From: Pseudomonas sp. Au-Pse12
GTDB lineage: Bacteria > Pseudomonadota > Gammaproteobacteria > Pseudomonadales > Pseudomonadaceae
DNA: 64,000 bases
NCBI RefSeq assembly: GCF_021341665.1
Contig: NZ_JAJTTH010000006.1
Coordinates: 248,001 to 312,000, forward strand
Direction of reading: 5' to 3'
In this document: positions 53,733 to 61,560 of the stretch, piece after piece
Position numbering within the stretch: the stretch's first letter is position 1
Layout: each line of letters starts with the position of its first letter
The notes under the pieces: generated by a model
The model's database searches: none
What the model was told of the DNA's origin: nothing
The model's input: the letters and a program-made list of their open reading frames with translations, nothing else
Position numbers and translations under genes: made by a program

Positions 53733-55019
53733 ATGCTTCGCGCCCTGATTGCCCTTGCTCTGATCTGCCTGCTCCAACCGGCTTTTGCCGACGAGCGCGC
53801 GCAAACCCAACAACAGTTGGACGCCACGCGTCAGGACATTGCCGAGCTGAAGAAGCTGCTGGGCAAGCTGCAGGAAGAGAAGTCCGGGGTACAGAAAGAA
53901 CTGCGCGGCACCGAAACCGAGATGGGCAAGCTGGAAAAGCAGGTCGAAGCCCTGCAGAAAGAGCTGAAGAAAAGCGAAACCGAGCTGCAGCGACTCGATG
54001 AGGAGAAAAAAAAACTCCAGAGCGCGCGCACTGAACAACAGCGACTGATCGCCATCCAGGCCCGCGCCGCCTACCAGAACGGGCGCCAGGAATACCTCAA
54101 GCTGCTGCTCAACCAGCAGAACCCGGAAAAATTCGCCCGCACCCTGACCTATTACGACTACCTGAGCCAGGCGCGCCTGGAGCAGTTGAAGAACTTCAAC
54201 GAGACCCTGCGCCAGCTGGCCAATGTGGAAAAGGACATCTCCCTGCAGCAGGCCCAGTTGCTGGTGCAGAAAAGCAGCCTCGACACCCAGCGCGAAGAAC
54301 TCGACAAGGTGCGCAAGGAACGCCAGCTGGCCCTGGCCAAGCTGAACAACGATGTGAAGGCCCGCGACGACAAGCTCAAGGCCCGCGAACAGGACCAGGC
54401 CGACCTGGCCAAGGTCCTGAAAACCATCGAGGAAACCCTGGCCCGCCAGGCCCGCGAGGCAGAGGAAGCGCGCCAGAAAGCGCTGATCGCCCAGCAGGAA
54501 GCCGAAAAAAAGCGTTTGCGTGAGGCTCAGGCCGACGCCAGCGATGCACCGCGCAAACCCGCAAGATCAAGCCCCGGCGCCCTGGTTTCCAGCGCCGGCC
54601 CGGCCTTCGGCGGTGCATTTGCTGCAGCCCGGGGAAAACTTCCATGGCCCGTTGATGGTCGACTGCTGGCACGCTTTGGTGAAACCCGTGGCGACGACTC
54701 CCGCTCCAAGTGGGACGGTGTGATGATCAGCGCCGCCGCCGGCAGCCAGGTGCACGCCGTGCACGGTGGCCGCGTGGTGTTCGCCGACTGGCTGCGTGGT
54801 GCCGGCCTGCTGGTGATCCTCGATCACGGCAACGGCTACCTGAGCCTCTACGGGCACAACCAGACGCTGCTCAAAGAAGCCGGCGACGTGGTCAAGGCCG
54901 GAGAGTCCATCTCCACCGTCGGTAATAGTGGCGGACAGGACACTCCTGCGCTGTACTTTGCAATTCGTCAGCAGGGCCGCCCCAGCGACCCGGCACAGTG
55001 GTGCCACGCGCAAGGATAA
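53733..55019 (+). CDS. envC: Murein hydrolase activator EnvC family protein
   Basis: Periplasmic coiled-coil/LytM protein that switches on amidases for septal peptidoglycan splitting. From the ATG at 53733 it is 428 residues: signal peptide (LRALIALALICLLQPAFA), a long coiled coil (about 20-290, for example KLEKQVEALQKELKKSETELQRLDEEKKKL), a linker and a C-terminal LytM domain. Zinc ligands are lost (SKWDGVMI in place of HxGID; ALYFAIR in place of HLHFEIR), as in activator-type EnvC, so it should not cleave by itself. ctpA follows 31 bp later. Confidence 0.95.
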   Translation: MLRALIALALICLLQPAFADERAQTQQQLDATRQDIAELKKLLGKLQEEKSGVQKELRGTETEMGKLEKQVEALQKELKKSETELQRLDEEKKKLQSARTEQQRLIAIQARAAYQNGRQEYLKLLLNQQNPEKFARTLTYYDYLSQARLEQLKNFNETLRQLANVEKDISLQQAQLLVQKSSLDTQREELDKVRKERQLALAKLNNDVKARDDKLKAREQDQADLAKVLKTIEETLARQAREAEEARQKALIAQQEAEKKRLREAQADASDAPRKPARSSPGALVSSAGPAFGGAFAAARGKLPWPVDGRLLARFGETRGDDSRSKWDGVMISAAAGSQVHAVHGGRVVFADWLRGAGLLVILDHGNGYLSLYGHNQTLLKEAGDVVKAGESISTVGNSGGQDTPALYFAIRQQGRPSDPAQWCHAQG

Positions 55020-55050
55020 GCGCTGCATCTAAATTAGGAGTTCGTTCGAC

Positions 55051-56361
55051 ATGCTGCATTTGTCCCGCCTTACCTCGCTGGCCCTGACGATCGCCCTGGT
55101 GATCGGAGCGCCTCAGGCGTTTGCCGCCGAAACCGCTCAATCAGCGACCGCCGCGACCACCAAGGCGCCTTTGCCGCTGGAAGAGCTGCGCACCTTCGCC
55201 GAGGTCATGGACCGCATCAAGGCCGCGTATGTCGAACCCGTAGACGACAAGACCCTGCTGGAGAATGCCATCAAGGGCATGCTCAGCAACCTTGATCCGC
55301 ATTCGGCCTACCTGGGCCCGGAAGACTTCGCCGAACTGCAGGAAAGTACCAGCGGTGAATTCGGCGGCCTGGGCATCGAAGTCGGCGCCGAAGACGGCTT
55401 TATCAAAGTGGTCTCGCCGATCGACGACACCCCGGCCTCCAAGGCCGGGATCCAGGCCGGCGACCTGATCGTCAAGATCAACGGCCAGCCGACCCGCGGC
55501 CAGACCATGACCGAAGCCGTGGACAAGATGCGCGGCAAGATCGGCCAGAAGATCACCCTGACCCTGGTGCGCGACGGCGGCACGCCGTTCGACGTGACCC
55601 TGGCCCGCGCCACCATCCAGGTGAAAAGCGTGAAGAGCCAGTTGCTGGAGTCGGGCTACGGCTATATCCGCATCACCCAGTTCCAGGTCAAGACCGGCGA
55701 GGAAGTCTCCAAGGCCCTGGCCAAGCTGCGCAAGGACAACGGCAAGAAGCTCAACGGCATCATCCTCGACCTGCGCAACAACCCGGGCGGCGTGCTGCAA
55801 GCCGCGGTGGAAGTGGTCGACCACTTCATCACCAAGGGCCTGATCGTCTACACCAAGGGCCGCATCGCCAACTCCGAGCTGCGCTTCTCTGCCACCGGCA
55901 AGGACGAAAGCGAAGCCGTGCCGATGGTGGTGCTGATCAACGGCGGCAGCGCCTCGGCTTCGGAAATCGTCGCCGGCGCCCTGCAAGACCAGAAACGCGC
56001 GGTGCTGATGGGCACCACCAGCTTCGGCAAGGGCTCGGTGCAGACCGTGCTGCCGCTGAACAACGACCGCGCGCTGAAGATCACCACCGCGCTGTACTTC
56101 ACCCCCAACGGCCGCTCGATCCAGGCCCAGGGCATCGTTCCGGACATCGAAGTACGCCGCGCCAAGATCACCAGCGAAGCCCAGGACGGCGAGTACTTCA
56201 AGGAAGCCGACCTGCAGGGTCACCTGGGCAACGGCAACGGCGGCGCCGACAAGCCGAGCGGTTCGGCGAACAAGGCCAAGCCGATGCCGCAGGATGACGA
56301 CTACCAGCTGGCCCAGGCCCTGAGCCTGCTCAAGGGGCTGAGCATCACTCGCGGCAAGTGA
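55051..56361 (+). CDS. ctpA: C-terminal processing protease, S41 family
   Basis: Exported serine protease with a PDZ domain. It is 436 residues: signal peptide (LALTIALVIGAPQAFA), PDZ domain (STSGEFGGLGIEVGAEDGFIKVVSPIDDTPASKAGIQAGDLIVKING), and the S41 core with the catalytic Ser in NGGSASASEIVAGAL and Lys in TSFGKGSVQTVLPL. A Gly/Asn-rich linker precedes the C-terminal end. Forms a unit with envC. Confidence 0.97.
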   Translation: MLHLSRLTSLALTIALVIGAPQAFAAETAQSATAATTKAPLPLEELRTFAEVMDRIKAAYVEPVDDKTLLENAIKGMLSNLDPHSAYLGPEDFAELQESTSGEFGGLGIEVGAEDGFIKVVSPIDDTPASKAGIQAGDLIVKINGQPTRGQTMTEAVDKMRGKIGQKITLTLVRDGGTPFDVTLARATIQVKSVKSQLLESGYGYIRITQFQVKTGEEVSKALAKLRKDNGKKLNGIILDLRNNPGGVLQAAVEVVDHFITKGLIVYTKGRIANSELRFSATGKDESEAVPMVVLINGGSASASEIVAGALQDQKRAVLMGTTSFGKGSVQTVLPLNNDRALKITTALYFTPNGRSIQAQGIVPDIEVRRAKITSEAQDGEYFKEADLQGHLGNGNGGADKPSGSANKAKPMPQDDDYQLAQALSLLKGLSITRGK

Positions 56362-56369
56362 TTGAACCC

Positions 56370-56430
56370 TTCGCCGGCAAGCCGGCTCCTACAGGAGCCG
56401 GCTTGTGTAGGAGCTGGCTCGCCAGCGAAG
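56370..56430. repeat. REP cluster 3' of ctpA
   Basis: TTCGCCGGCAAGCCGGCTCC, then its inverted partner AGGAGCCGGCTTGTGTAGGA, then GAGCTGGCTCGCCAGCG: three opposed elements of the GGAGCCGGC class in about 60 bp, between ctpA and the deacetylase gene. Confidence 0.7.
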
Positions 56431-56477
56431 CGCCCGCCAGGGCGCCCATTCCCCTATAAGGCCCGATTCCGATCCCC

Positions 56478-57284
56478 ATGATTTCCCGCCGCCCATTCCT
56501 GTTCCGCCCGCTCTGGGCCCCGCTGCTGGCCCTGCTGTGCCTCTTCACTGCTGCGACCCACGCTGCCGAACCGGCACCTGCGGCACCCAAGGCCTACCTG
56601 AGCCTGATCATCGACGACCTCGGCCAGAACCTGCCCCGGGACCGCCGGGTATTGGCCCTGCCCGGCCCGGTGACCACGGCGATCATGCCCGACACGCCCC
56701 ACGCCGCCGAGTTCGCCCGCGAAGCTCACCGGGCCGGCAAGATCGTCATCCTGCACATGCCCATGGACCCGGCCACCGGCCCCTTCGCCTGGCACCCCGA
56801 ACTGCCCATCGAGGAACTGCAGAAACGCCTGGACGCCGCCTTCCAGGCCGTGCCCTACACCAGCGGCATCAACAACCACATGGGCAGCCGCATGACCGCC
56901 CAACCGCAAGCCATGGCCTGGCTGATGGCCGACTTGCAGCGACGCCACAAATTTTTCGTCGACAGCCGCACCAGCGCCCAGACGGTCGCCGCCGCCGAAG
57001 CGCAGAAGATCGGCCTGGCCAGTGTTTCCCGGGATGTATTCCTGGATGACGAACGCACCGAAGCAGCGATCAGCCAACAGTTGCAAACAGCCATCAAGCT
57101 GGCGCGCAAACAGGGCTCGGCGGTGATGATCGGCCACCCTTACCCACAGACCCTGGCCGTGCTCGAACGCGAGCTGCCCACGCTCAAGGCCCAGGGCATC
57201 GAGTGGATCGATATCAAGTCGATGATCAGTCTGCGCAGCAACGAAGCCATGGCCGGGCATGGCAAAAATGGCAAGTACAGATAG
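56478..57284 (+). CDS. Divergent polysaccharide deacetylase family protein (YibQ)
   Basis: A 268-residue exported protein (signal segment PLLALLCLFTAATHAAE) of the divergent polysaccharide-deacetylase family (YibQ, PF04748). Typical stretches: YLSLIIDDLGQNLPRDRRVLALPGPVTTAIMPDTPHAAEFAREAHRAGKIVILHMPMDP and GINNHMGSRMTAQPQAM. The reaction is unproved. In many gammaproteobacteria it follows envC and ctpA, suggesting a shared envelope role. Confidence 0.93.
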   Translation: MISRRPFLFRPLWAPLLALLCLFTAATHAAEPAPAAPKAYLSLIIDDLGQNLPRDRRVLALPGPVTTAIMPDTPHAAEFAREAHRAGKIVILHMPMDPATGPFAWHPELPIEELQKRLDAAFQAVPYTSGINNHMGSRMTAQPQAMAWLMADLQRRHKFFVDSRTSAQTVAAAEAQKIGLASVSRDVFLDDERTEAAISQQLQTAIKLARKQGSAVMIGHPYPQTLAVLERELPTLKAQGIEWIDIKSMISLRSNEAMAGHGKNGKYR

Positions 57285-57291
57285 GGCAGCG

Positions 57292-57346
57292 GCAAGCCTC
57301 AAGCTGCAAGACGCTTGCAGCTTCAAGCTTGTAGCTTGCAGCTGCT
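57292..57346. repeat. GCAAGCTGCAAG-type interspersed repeat, copy 1
   Basis: Inverted modules of AAGCTGCAAG/CTTGCAGCTT between the deacetylase gene and the convergent binding-protein gene. Related sequence occurs at 58962-59046 and 59801-59883. Confidence 0.75.
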
Positions 57347-57349
57347 CCC

Positions 57350-58105
57350 CTACAGATAACGCCCCATGATTTCTTCCACCAGCCCCTCTTTGCGCATCTG
57401 CTCCAGGGCCGCCTGAAGCTTGGCCACCACCTCGTCAGGCACGTCCTTGTTCAGGGCCAGGTACAGCTCGGCGCTGTTGAAGCGCAACACAGTCTTGAGG
57501 CCGCTGATGCCTTCCTGCTTGGCCAGGTAACGTCCGGCCGGGTCGCCGGTGGCCCACAGGTCGATCTGCCCCGCCAGCAGCTTCCTGGCGTTGTCCTGGT
57601 CGCGTAGCACCACTTGCGGCGCCAGCCCCTGCTTGGTCAGGGTCTCGGCTATTGCATCGCCCTTGTAGGCGCCGATCTTGTACTTGCGCGCCTGCTCCAG
57701 GGATTCGAGGCTGATGGTGCTGTCGCCCTTGGCCAGCATGATCCAGTCGTCCGGGCCGATCGGGCCGACCCACTTGAACAGCGATTCGCGATCCGGCAGA
57801 CGCGCCATGACAAACACGCCATACCCCGGCTGCTCCAGGGCCTGCTTGTAGATGCGTTCCCAGGGGAAGCGCAGGGTCAGGCTGTAGTTGATCCCGGCAC
57901 GCTTGAACATTTCGCGGACGATATCCACGGCAATGCCGTTGATATTTTCGCCCTGGGCAAAGTTCTTGCCGTTCTTGGCCATGTTGTAAGGGGGGAAGTT
58001 TTCGGTCAGCAACACCAGGGAGGTGTCGGTCGGCTCAGCTGCGCGGGCAAGGCCGCAAAGAACAAGCGAAACGCTGGCGACCACCACTAGAAGAGGTTTG
58101 AACAT
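57350..58105 (-). CDS. Periplasmic substrate-binding protein, family 3
   Basis: A 251-residue exported protein (signal peptide VVVASVSLVLCGLARA) of the SBP_bac_3 type: LVLLTENFPPYNMAKNGKNFAQGENINGIAVDIVREMFKRAG, ARLPDRESLFKWVGPIG, and QIDLWATGDPAGRYLAKQ. No permease or ATPase gene is nearby, so it is an orphan binding protein. The ligand is unknown, probably an amino acid or similar small polar compound. Confidence 0.92.
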   Translation of the reverse strand: MFKPLLVVVASVSLVLCGLARAAEPTDTSLVLLTENFPPYNMAKNGKNFAQGENINGIAVDIVREMFKRAGINYSLTLRFPWERIYKQALEQPGYGVFVMARLPDRESLFKWVGPIGPDDWIMLAKGDSTISLESLEQARKYKIGAYKGDAIAETLTKQGLAPQVVLRDQDNARKLLAGQIDLWATGDPAGRYLAKQEGISGLKTVLRFNSAELYLALNKDVPDEVVAKLQAALEQMRKEGLVEEIMGRYL

Positions 58106-58168
58106 GACGGGCTACCGGAATCCATGGCGTGCTCAAGAGTGCCGTGAGCCCGCCATGCTGTCCAGTGG

Positions 58169-58939
58169 CTATCGCACAACAATCCCGCGCTGAGCCATGT
58201 AGGCCTTGGCCTCGGGAACGGTGTATTCACCGAAGTGAAAAATGCTCGCCGCCAGCACCGCGCTGGCGTGGCCTTCGATGATGCCGTCAGCCAGATGCTG
58301 GAGGTTGCCGACGCCGCCGGAGGCGATCACCGGAATTCCCAGGGCATCGCTGATGGCCCGGGTCACGCCCAGGTCGAAGCCGTTTTTCATGCCGTCCTGA
58401 TCCATGCTGGTGAGGAGGATTTCACCGGCCCCCAGGCCTTCCATCTTCTTCGCCCACTCCACCGCGTCCAGCCCGGTGGGTTTGCGTCCGCCATGGGTGA
58501 AGATTTCCCAGCGCGGGGTTTCACCCGGGCCGGAGACCTTCTTCGCGTCGATGGCGACCACGATGCATTGCGAGCCGAAATGCTGCGCCGCTTCACCAAC
58601 AAACTCGGGGTTGAACACCGCCGCGGTATTGATCGAAACCTTGTCGGCACCGGCATTGAGCAGGTTGCGGATGTCTTGCACGGTGCGTACGCCACCACCC
58701 ACGGTCAGCGGGATGAACACCTGGCTGGCCATGCGCTCGACGGTGTGCAAGGTGGTGTCGCGGCCATCAACGCTGGCGGTGATGTCGAGGAAGGTGATTT
58801 CGTCGGCACCCTGCTCATCGTAGCGACGGGCGATTTCCACCGGGTCGCCGGCATCGCGGATGTTCTCGAACTTGACGCCCTTGACCACCCGGCCGTTGTC
58901 CACGTCCAGGCAAGGGATGATGCGTTTGGCTAAGGCCAT
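58169..58939 (-). CDS. hisF: Imidazole glycerol phosphate synthase subunit HisF (cyclase)
   Basis: TIM-barrel subunit that uses ammonia from HisH to form imidazole-glycerol phosphate and AICAR from PRFAR. It is 256 residues. Both catalytic Asp regions are present: RIIPCLDVDNGRVVKG (Asp11) and CIVVAIDAKKV (Asp130). Last gene of the hisB-hisH-DUF2164-hisA-hisF run. Confidence 0.98.
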   Translation of the reverse strand: MALAKRIIPCLDVDNGRVVKGVKFENIRDAGDPVEIARRYDEQGADEITFLDITASVDGRDTTLHTVERMASQVFIPLTVGGGVRTVQDIRNLLNAGADKVSINTAAVFNPEFVGEAAQHFGSQCIVVAIDAKKVSGPGETPRWEIFTHGGRKPTGLDAVEWAKKMEGLGAGEILLTSMDQDGMKNGFDLGVTRAISDALGIPVIASGGVGNLQHLADGIIEGHASAVLAASIFHFGEYTVPEAKAYMAQRGIVVR

Positions 58940-58961
58940 GGGCTTAATCTCCGATGAAGAG

Positions 58962-59046
58962 TTGCAAGCTGCAAGCTACAAGCGGCAAGTAAGAGCCGAT
59001 CGCGGTCGGGCTTTGACTTGCCGCTTGCAGCTTATGACTTGCAGCT
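58962..59046. repeat. GCAAGCTGCAAG-type interspersed repeat, copy 2
   Basis: GCAAGCTGCAAGCTACAAGC on the left and GCCGCTTGCAGCTTATGACT on the right form a long imperfect hairpin between hisA and hisF. The right arm contains the last codons and the stop of hisA. Confidence 0.8.
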
Positions 59047-59781
59047 GGTCGCGTAGCCATCACAAAAGGCCTGGGCTTCTGCCACATCCAGCGTGCCTTC
59101 ATAGATCGCGCGGCCCGTAATGGCGCCGATGATCCCCGGAGCCTTGGCATCCAACAGGGCCTTGATGTCGCCCAGGTTGTGGATGCCGCCGGAGGCGATC
59201 ACCGGAATTTTGGTGGCCGCCGCCAGGGCCGCAGTGAACGGCACGTTGCAGCCCTGCATCATGCCGTCTTTGGCGATGTCGGTATAAACGATGGCGGACA
59301 CGCCGTCGGCTTCGAAGCGCTTGGCCAGGTCGATCACCTGCACGCTGCTGACTTCAGCCCAGCCGTCGGTGGCGACGAAACCGTCCTTGGCGTCCAGGCC
59401 GACGATGACCTTGCCCGGGAACGCGCGGCAGGCCTCGGCAACGAACTCCGGCTCCTTGACCGCCTTGGTGCCGATGATCACGTAGCTCACGCCAGCCTTG
59501 ACGTAGTGTTCGATGGTTTCCAGGGAGCGGATACCGCCGCCGATCTGGATCGGCAGGTTCGGGTAGCGCTTGGCGATCGCGGTGACCACCTCGCCGTTGA
59601 CCGGCTGGCCTTCGAAGGCACCGTTCAGGTCCACCAGATGCAGGCGCCGGCAACCCCCTTCAACCCACTTGGCAGCCATGCTCACCGGGTCATCGGAGAA
59701 CACCGTGGAGTCTTCCATGCGGCCCTGGCGCAGACGCACACAGGCGCCGTCCTTGAGATCGATAGCGGGAATAATCAGCAT
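59032..59781 (-). CDS. hisA: Phosphoribosylformimino-AICAR isomerase (ProFAR isomerase)
   Basis: Opens the ribose ring of ProFAR to give PRFAR, the substrate of HisF. The start MLIIPAIDLKDGACVRLRQG at 59781 follows AAGGA. It has catalytic Asp8 (PAIDLKDG) and the second Asp in VYTDIAKDGMMQGCN. The last residues (SCKS) and stop are encoded inside the repeat at 58962-59046, so the protein is 249 residues, a little longer than usual. Confidence 0.97.
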   Translation of the reverse strand: MLIIPAIDLKDGACVRLRQGRMEDSTVFSDDPVSMAAKWVEGGCRRLHLVDLNGAFEGQPVNGEVVTAIAKRYPNLPIQIGGGIRSLETIEHYVKAGVSYVIIGTKAVKEPEFVAEACRAFPGKVIVGLDAKDGFVATDGWAEVSSVQVIDLAKRFEADGVSAIVYTDIAKDGMMQGCNVPFTAALAAATKIPVIASGGIHNLGDIKALLDAKAPGIIGAITGRAIYEGTLDVAEAQAFCDGYATSCKS

Positions 59782-59800
59782 GCTTTTTCCTTCGTCAAAA

Positions 59801-59883
59801 GAGCTGCAAGCTGCAAGCAACAAGCTGCAAGCATGCGTGTCTGTTGTTCTTGCAGCTTGAAGCTTGGAGCTTTCAGCTGCTCT
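59801..59883. repeat. GCAAGCTGCAAG-type interspersed repeat, copy 3
   Basis: GAGCTGCAAGCTGCAAGCAA and CAAGCTGCAAGC in direct order, then TTCTTGCAGCTTGAAGCTTG in reverse: a hairpin with many 10-bp modules, lying between hisA and the DUF2164 gene. It contains the stop of the DUF2164 gene at 59873. Confidence 0.8.
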
Positions 59884-60136
59884 TCTCTAATGCCCACAGG
59901 TCGCTTTCGATGCTTTCGAACCTCTCTTTGAGGTGCGTCTGCACATCGAAAATCGCCCGGTTGTAATAGTGCGGAGCAATTTCGCGGGTAAACAGCTCAA
60001 GAATCTCCGCTGCCTCGAACGAGCCCAGGTCGAGCTCGAAGCGCTCTTCCATGAAACGCTTGATCTTGTACGTCGCCTCACGCTCCTGTTCGGCAGTGAG
60101 GCTCAGGATCGGCGGCTTGGATTTCTTGATCGCCAT
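59873..60136 (-). CDS. DUF2164 family protein
   Basis: An 87-residue cytosolic protein (MAIKKSKPPILSLTAEQEREATYKIKRFMEERFELDLG, then FEAAEILELFTREIAPHYYNRAIFDVQTHLKERF) of the DUF2164 family, usually found inside Pseudomonas his loci. The function is unknown. It starts directly after the hisH stop and is co-transcribed with it. Confidence 0.93.
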   Translation of the reverse strand: MAIKKSKPPILSLTAEQEREATYKIKRFMEERFELDLGSFEAAEILELFTREIAPHYYNRAIFDVQTHLKERFESIESDLWALEKSS

Positions 60137-60775
60137 TTACCAGCGACCGTCCCAGGCGGCGAAATTCTGCAGCAATTGCAGGCCGTGGGTATGGCTCTTC
60201 TCCGGGTGGAACTGCACGGCGAAACGCGAACCGTCGGCCAGCGCCGCGGCGAAATCCACCCCGTAGTGACCGCTGCCCACCACCTGCCGCGCGTTGCCGG
60301 CGTTGATGTAGTAGCTGTGCACGAAGTAGAAGCGCGCCAGGTCCGGAATGCTGTGCCACAGCGGGTGATCCACCGCCTGCCTCACTTCGTTCCAGCCCAT
60401 GTGCGGCACCTTCAGGTGCTCGCCGTCCTCGATCAGGCCCTTGCCGAAGAACTTCACCTGGCCGGGAAACAGGCCGATGCAGTCGACGCCATCGTTCTCT
60501 TCGCTGTGGTCGAGCAAAGCTTGCATGCCCACGCAGATCCCGAGGAACGGACGATCCTGGCTGACTTCACGCACCAGGGAATCGAAGCCCAGGCGGCGAA
60601 TCTCGGCCATGCAATCGCGAATCGCGCCCACGCCGGGAAACACCACCCGGTCGGCTTCGCGAATCACGCTGGCATCGCTGGTGATCAGCACCTTGCCGGC
60701 GCCCACGTGCTCCAGGGCCTTGGCCACCGAGTGCAGGTTGCCCATGCCGTAGTCGATAACGGCGACGGTCTGCAT
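60137..60775 (-). CDS. hisH: Imidazole glycerol phosphate synthase subunit HisH (glutaminase)
   Basis: Class I glutamine amidotransferase that feeds ammonia to HisF. It is 212 residues: nucleophile Cys in FLGICVGMQALLDHS, and catalytic His/Glu in FAVQFHPEKSHTHG. Its ATG overlaps the hisB stop by 1 nt, so translation is coupled. Confidence 0.98.
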   Translation of the reverse strand: MQTVAVIDYGMGNLHSVAKALEHVGAGKVLITSDASVIREADRVVFPGVGAIRDCMAEIRRLGFDSLVREVSQDRPFLGICVGMQALLDHSEENDGVDCIGLFPGQVKFFGKGLIEDGEHLKVPHMGWNEVRQAVDHPLWHSIPDLARFYFVHSYYINAGNARQVVGSGHYGVDFAAALADGSRFAVQFHPEKSHTHGLQLLQNFAAWDGRW

Positions 60776-61368
60776 TACAGCACGCCCTTGGTGGACGGCA
60801 TCTGGCCGGCCATGCGCTCGTCCAGCTCCACCGCCATGCGCAGTGCACGGCCGAAGGCCTTGAACACGGTCTCGATCTGGTGGTGCGTGTTGGTGCCGCG
60901 CAAGGTGTCGATGTGCAGGGTCACGTTGGCGTGGTTGACGAAGCCCTGGAAGAATTCCTGGAACAGGTCAACGTCGAAACCACCGACAGTGGCGCGGGTG
61001 AAGGGCACGTGCATCTGCAGGCCGGGGCGGCCGGAGAAGTCGATCACCACGCGGGACAGGGCTTCATCCAGCGGCACATAGGCGTGGCCGTAGCGACGGA
61101 TGCCTTTCTTGTCGCCGATGGCCTTGCTGAACGCCTGGCCGAGGGTGATACCGACATCCTCCACAGTGTGGTGGTCGTCGATATGCAGGTCGCCCTTGCT
61201 TTCGATGTCCAGGTCGATCAGCCCGTGCCGGGCGATCTGGTCCAGCATGTGCTCAAGGAAGGGCACGCCGATATCGAATCGGGCCTTTCCGGTGCCATCC
61301 AGGTTGATCGAGGCTTTGATCTGGGTTTCCAGAGTGTCGCGCTCGACAGATGCCTTACGTTCGGCCAT
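60775..61368 (-). CDS. hisB: Imidazoleglycerol-phosphate dehydratase
   Basis: Manganese-dependent dehydration of imidazole-glycerol phosphate to imidazole-acetol phosphate. The start MAERKASVERDTLETQIK at 61368 has GGAG 8 nt upstream; 197 residues, the monofunctional form without the phosphatase domain. Metal motifs: FLEHMLDQIARHGLIDL, DIDDHHTVEDVGITLG-type block (LHIDDHHTVED) and HADVTLH-like FVNHANVTLH. First gene of the his run. Confidence 0.98.
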   Translation of the reverse strand: MAERKASVERDTLETQIKASINLDGTGKARFDIGVPFLEHMLDQIARHGLIDLDIESKGDLHIDDHHTVEDVGITLGQAFSKAIGDKKGIRRYGHAYVPLDEALSRVVIDFSGRPGLQMHVPFTRATVGGFDVDLFQEFFQGFVNHANVTLHIDTLRGTNTHHQIETVFKAFGRALRMAVELDERMAGQMPSTKGVL

Positions 61369-61511
61369 CACCAGCTCCGCAAAATCATTGGGCGAAAAAG
61401 GCGAATAGTATAGGCCCGACGGCGGCTAAACAGAAACACGCTGGACAATATCCTGACGGGCGCCAGCCAATGGTTACGGGGCTGTACCTGTCATGACAAG
61501 CGGTGATGCGC

Positions 61512-61555
61512 TCGTCGGCCAACCGGCTCCCAGGCAGGAGCTGGCTGGCCAGCGA
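61512..61555. repeat. REP pair between the OFA transporter gene and hisB
   Basis: TCGTCGGCCAACCGGCTCC and GGAGCTGGCTGGCCAGCGA are opposed imperfect elements of the GGAGCCGGC class, just 3' of the transporter gene. Confidence 0.6.
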
Positions 61556-61560
61556 AGCCC

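Noticed and set aside
53733..55019. EnvC as an active LytM endopeptidase
   Set aside because: The zinc-binding His positions are replaced (KWDGVMI, LYFAIR), which is normal for amidase activators.
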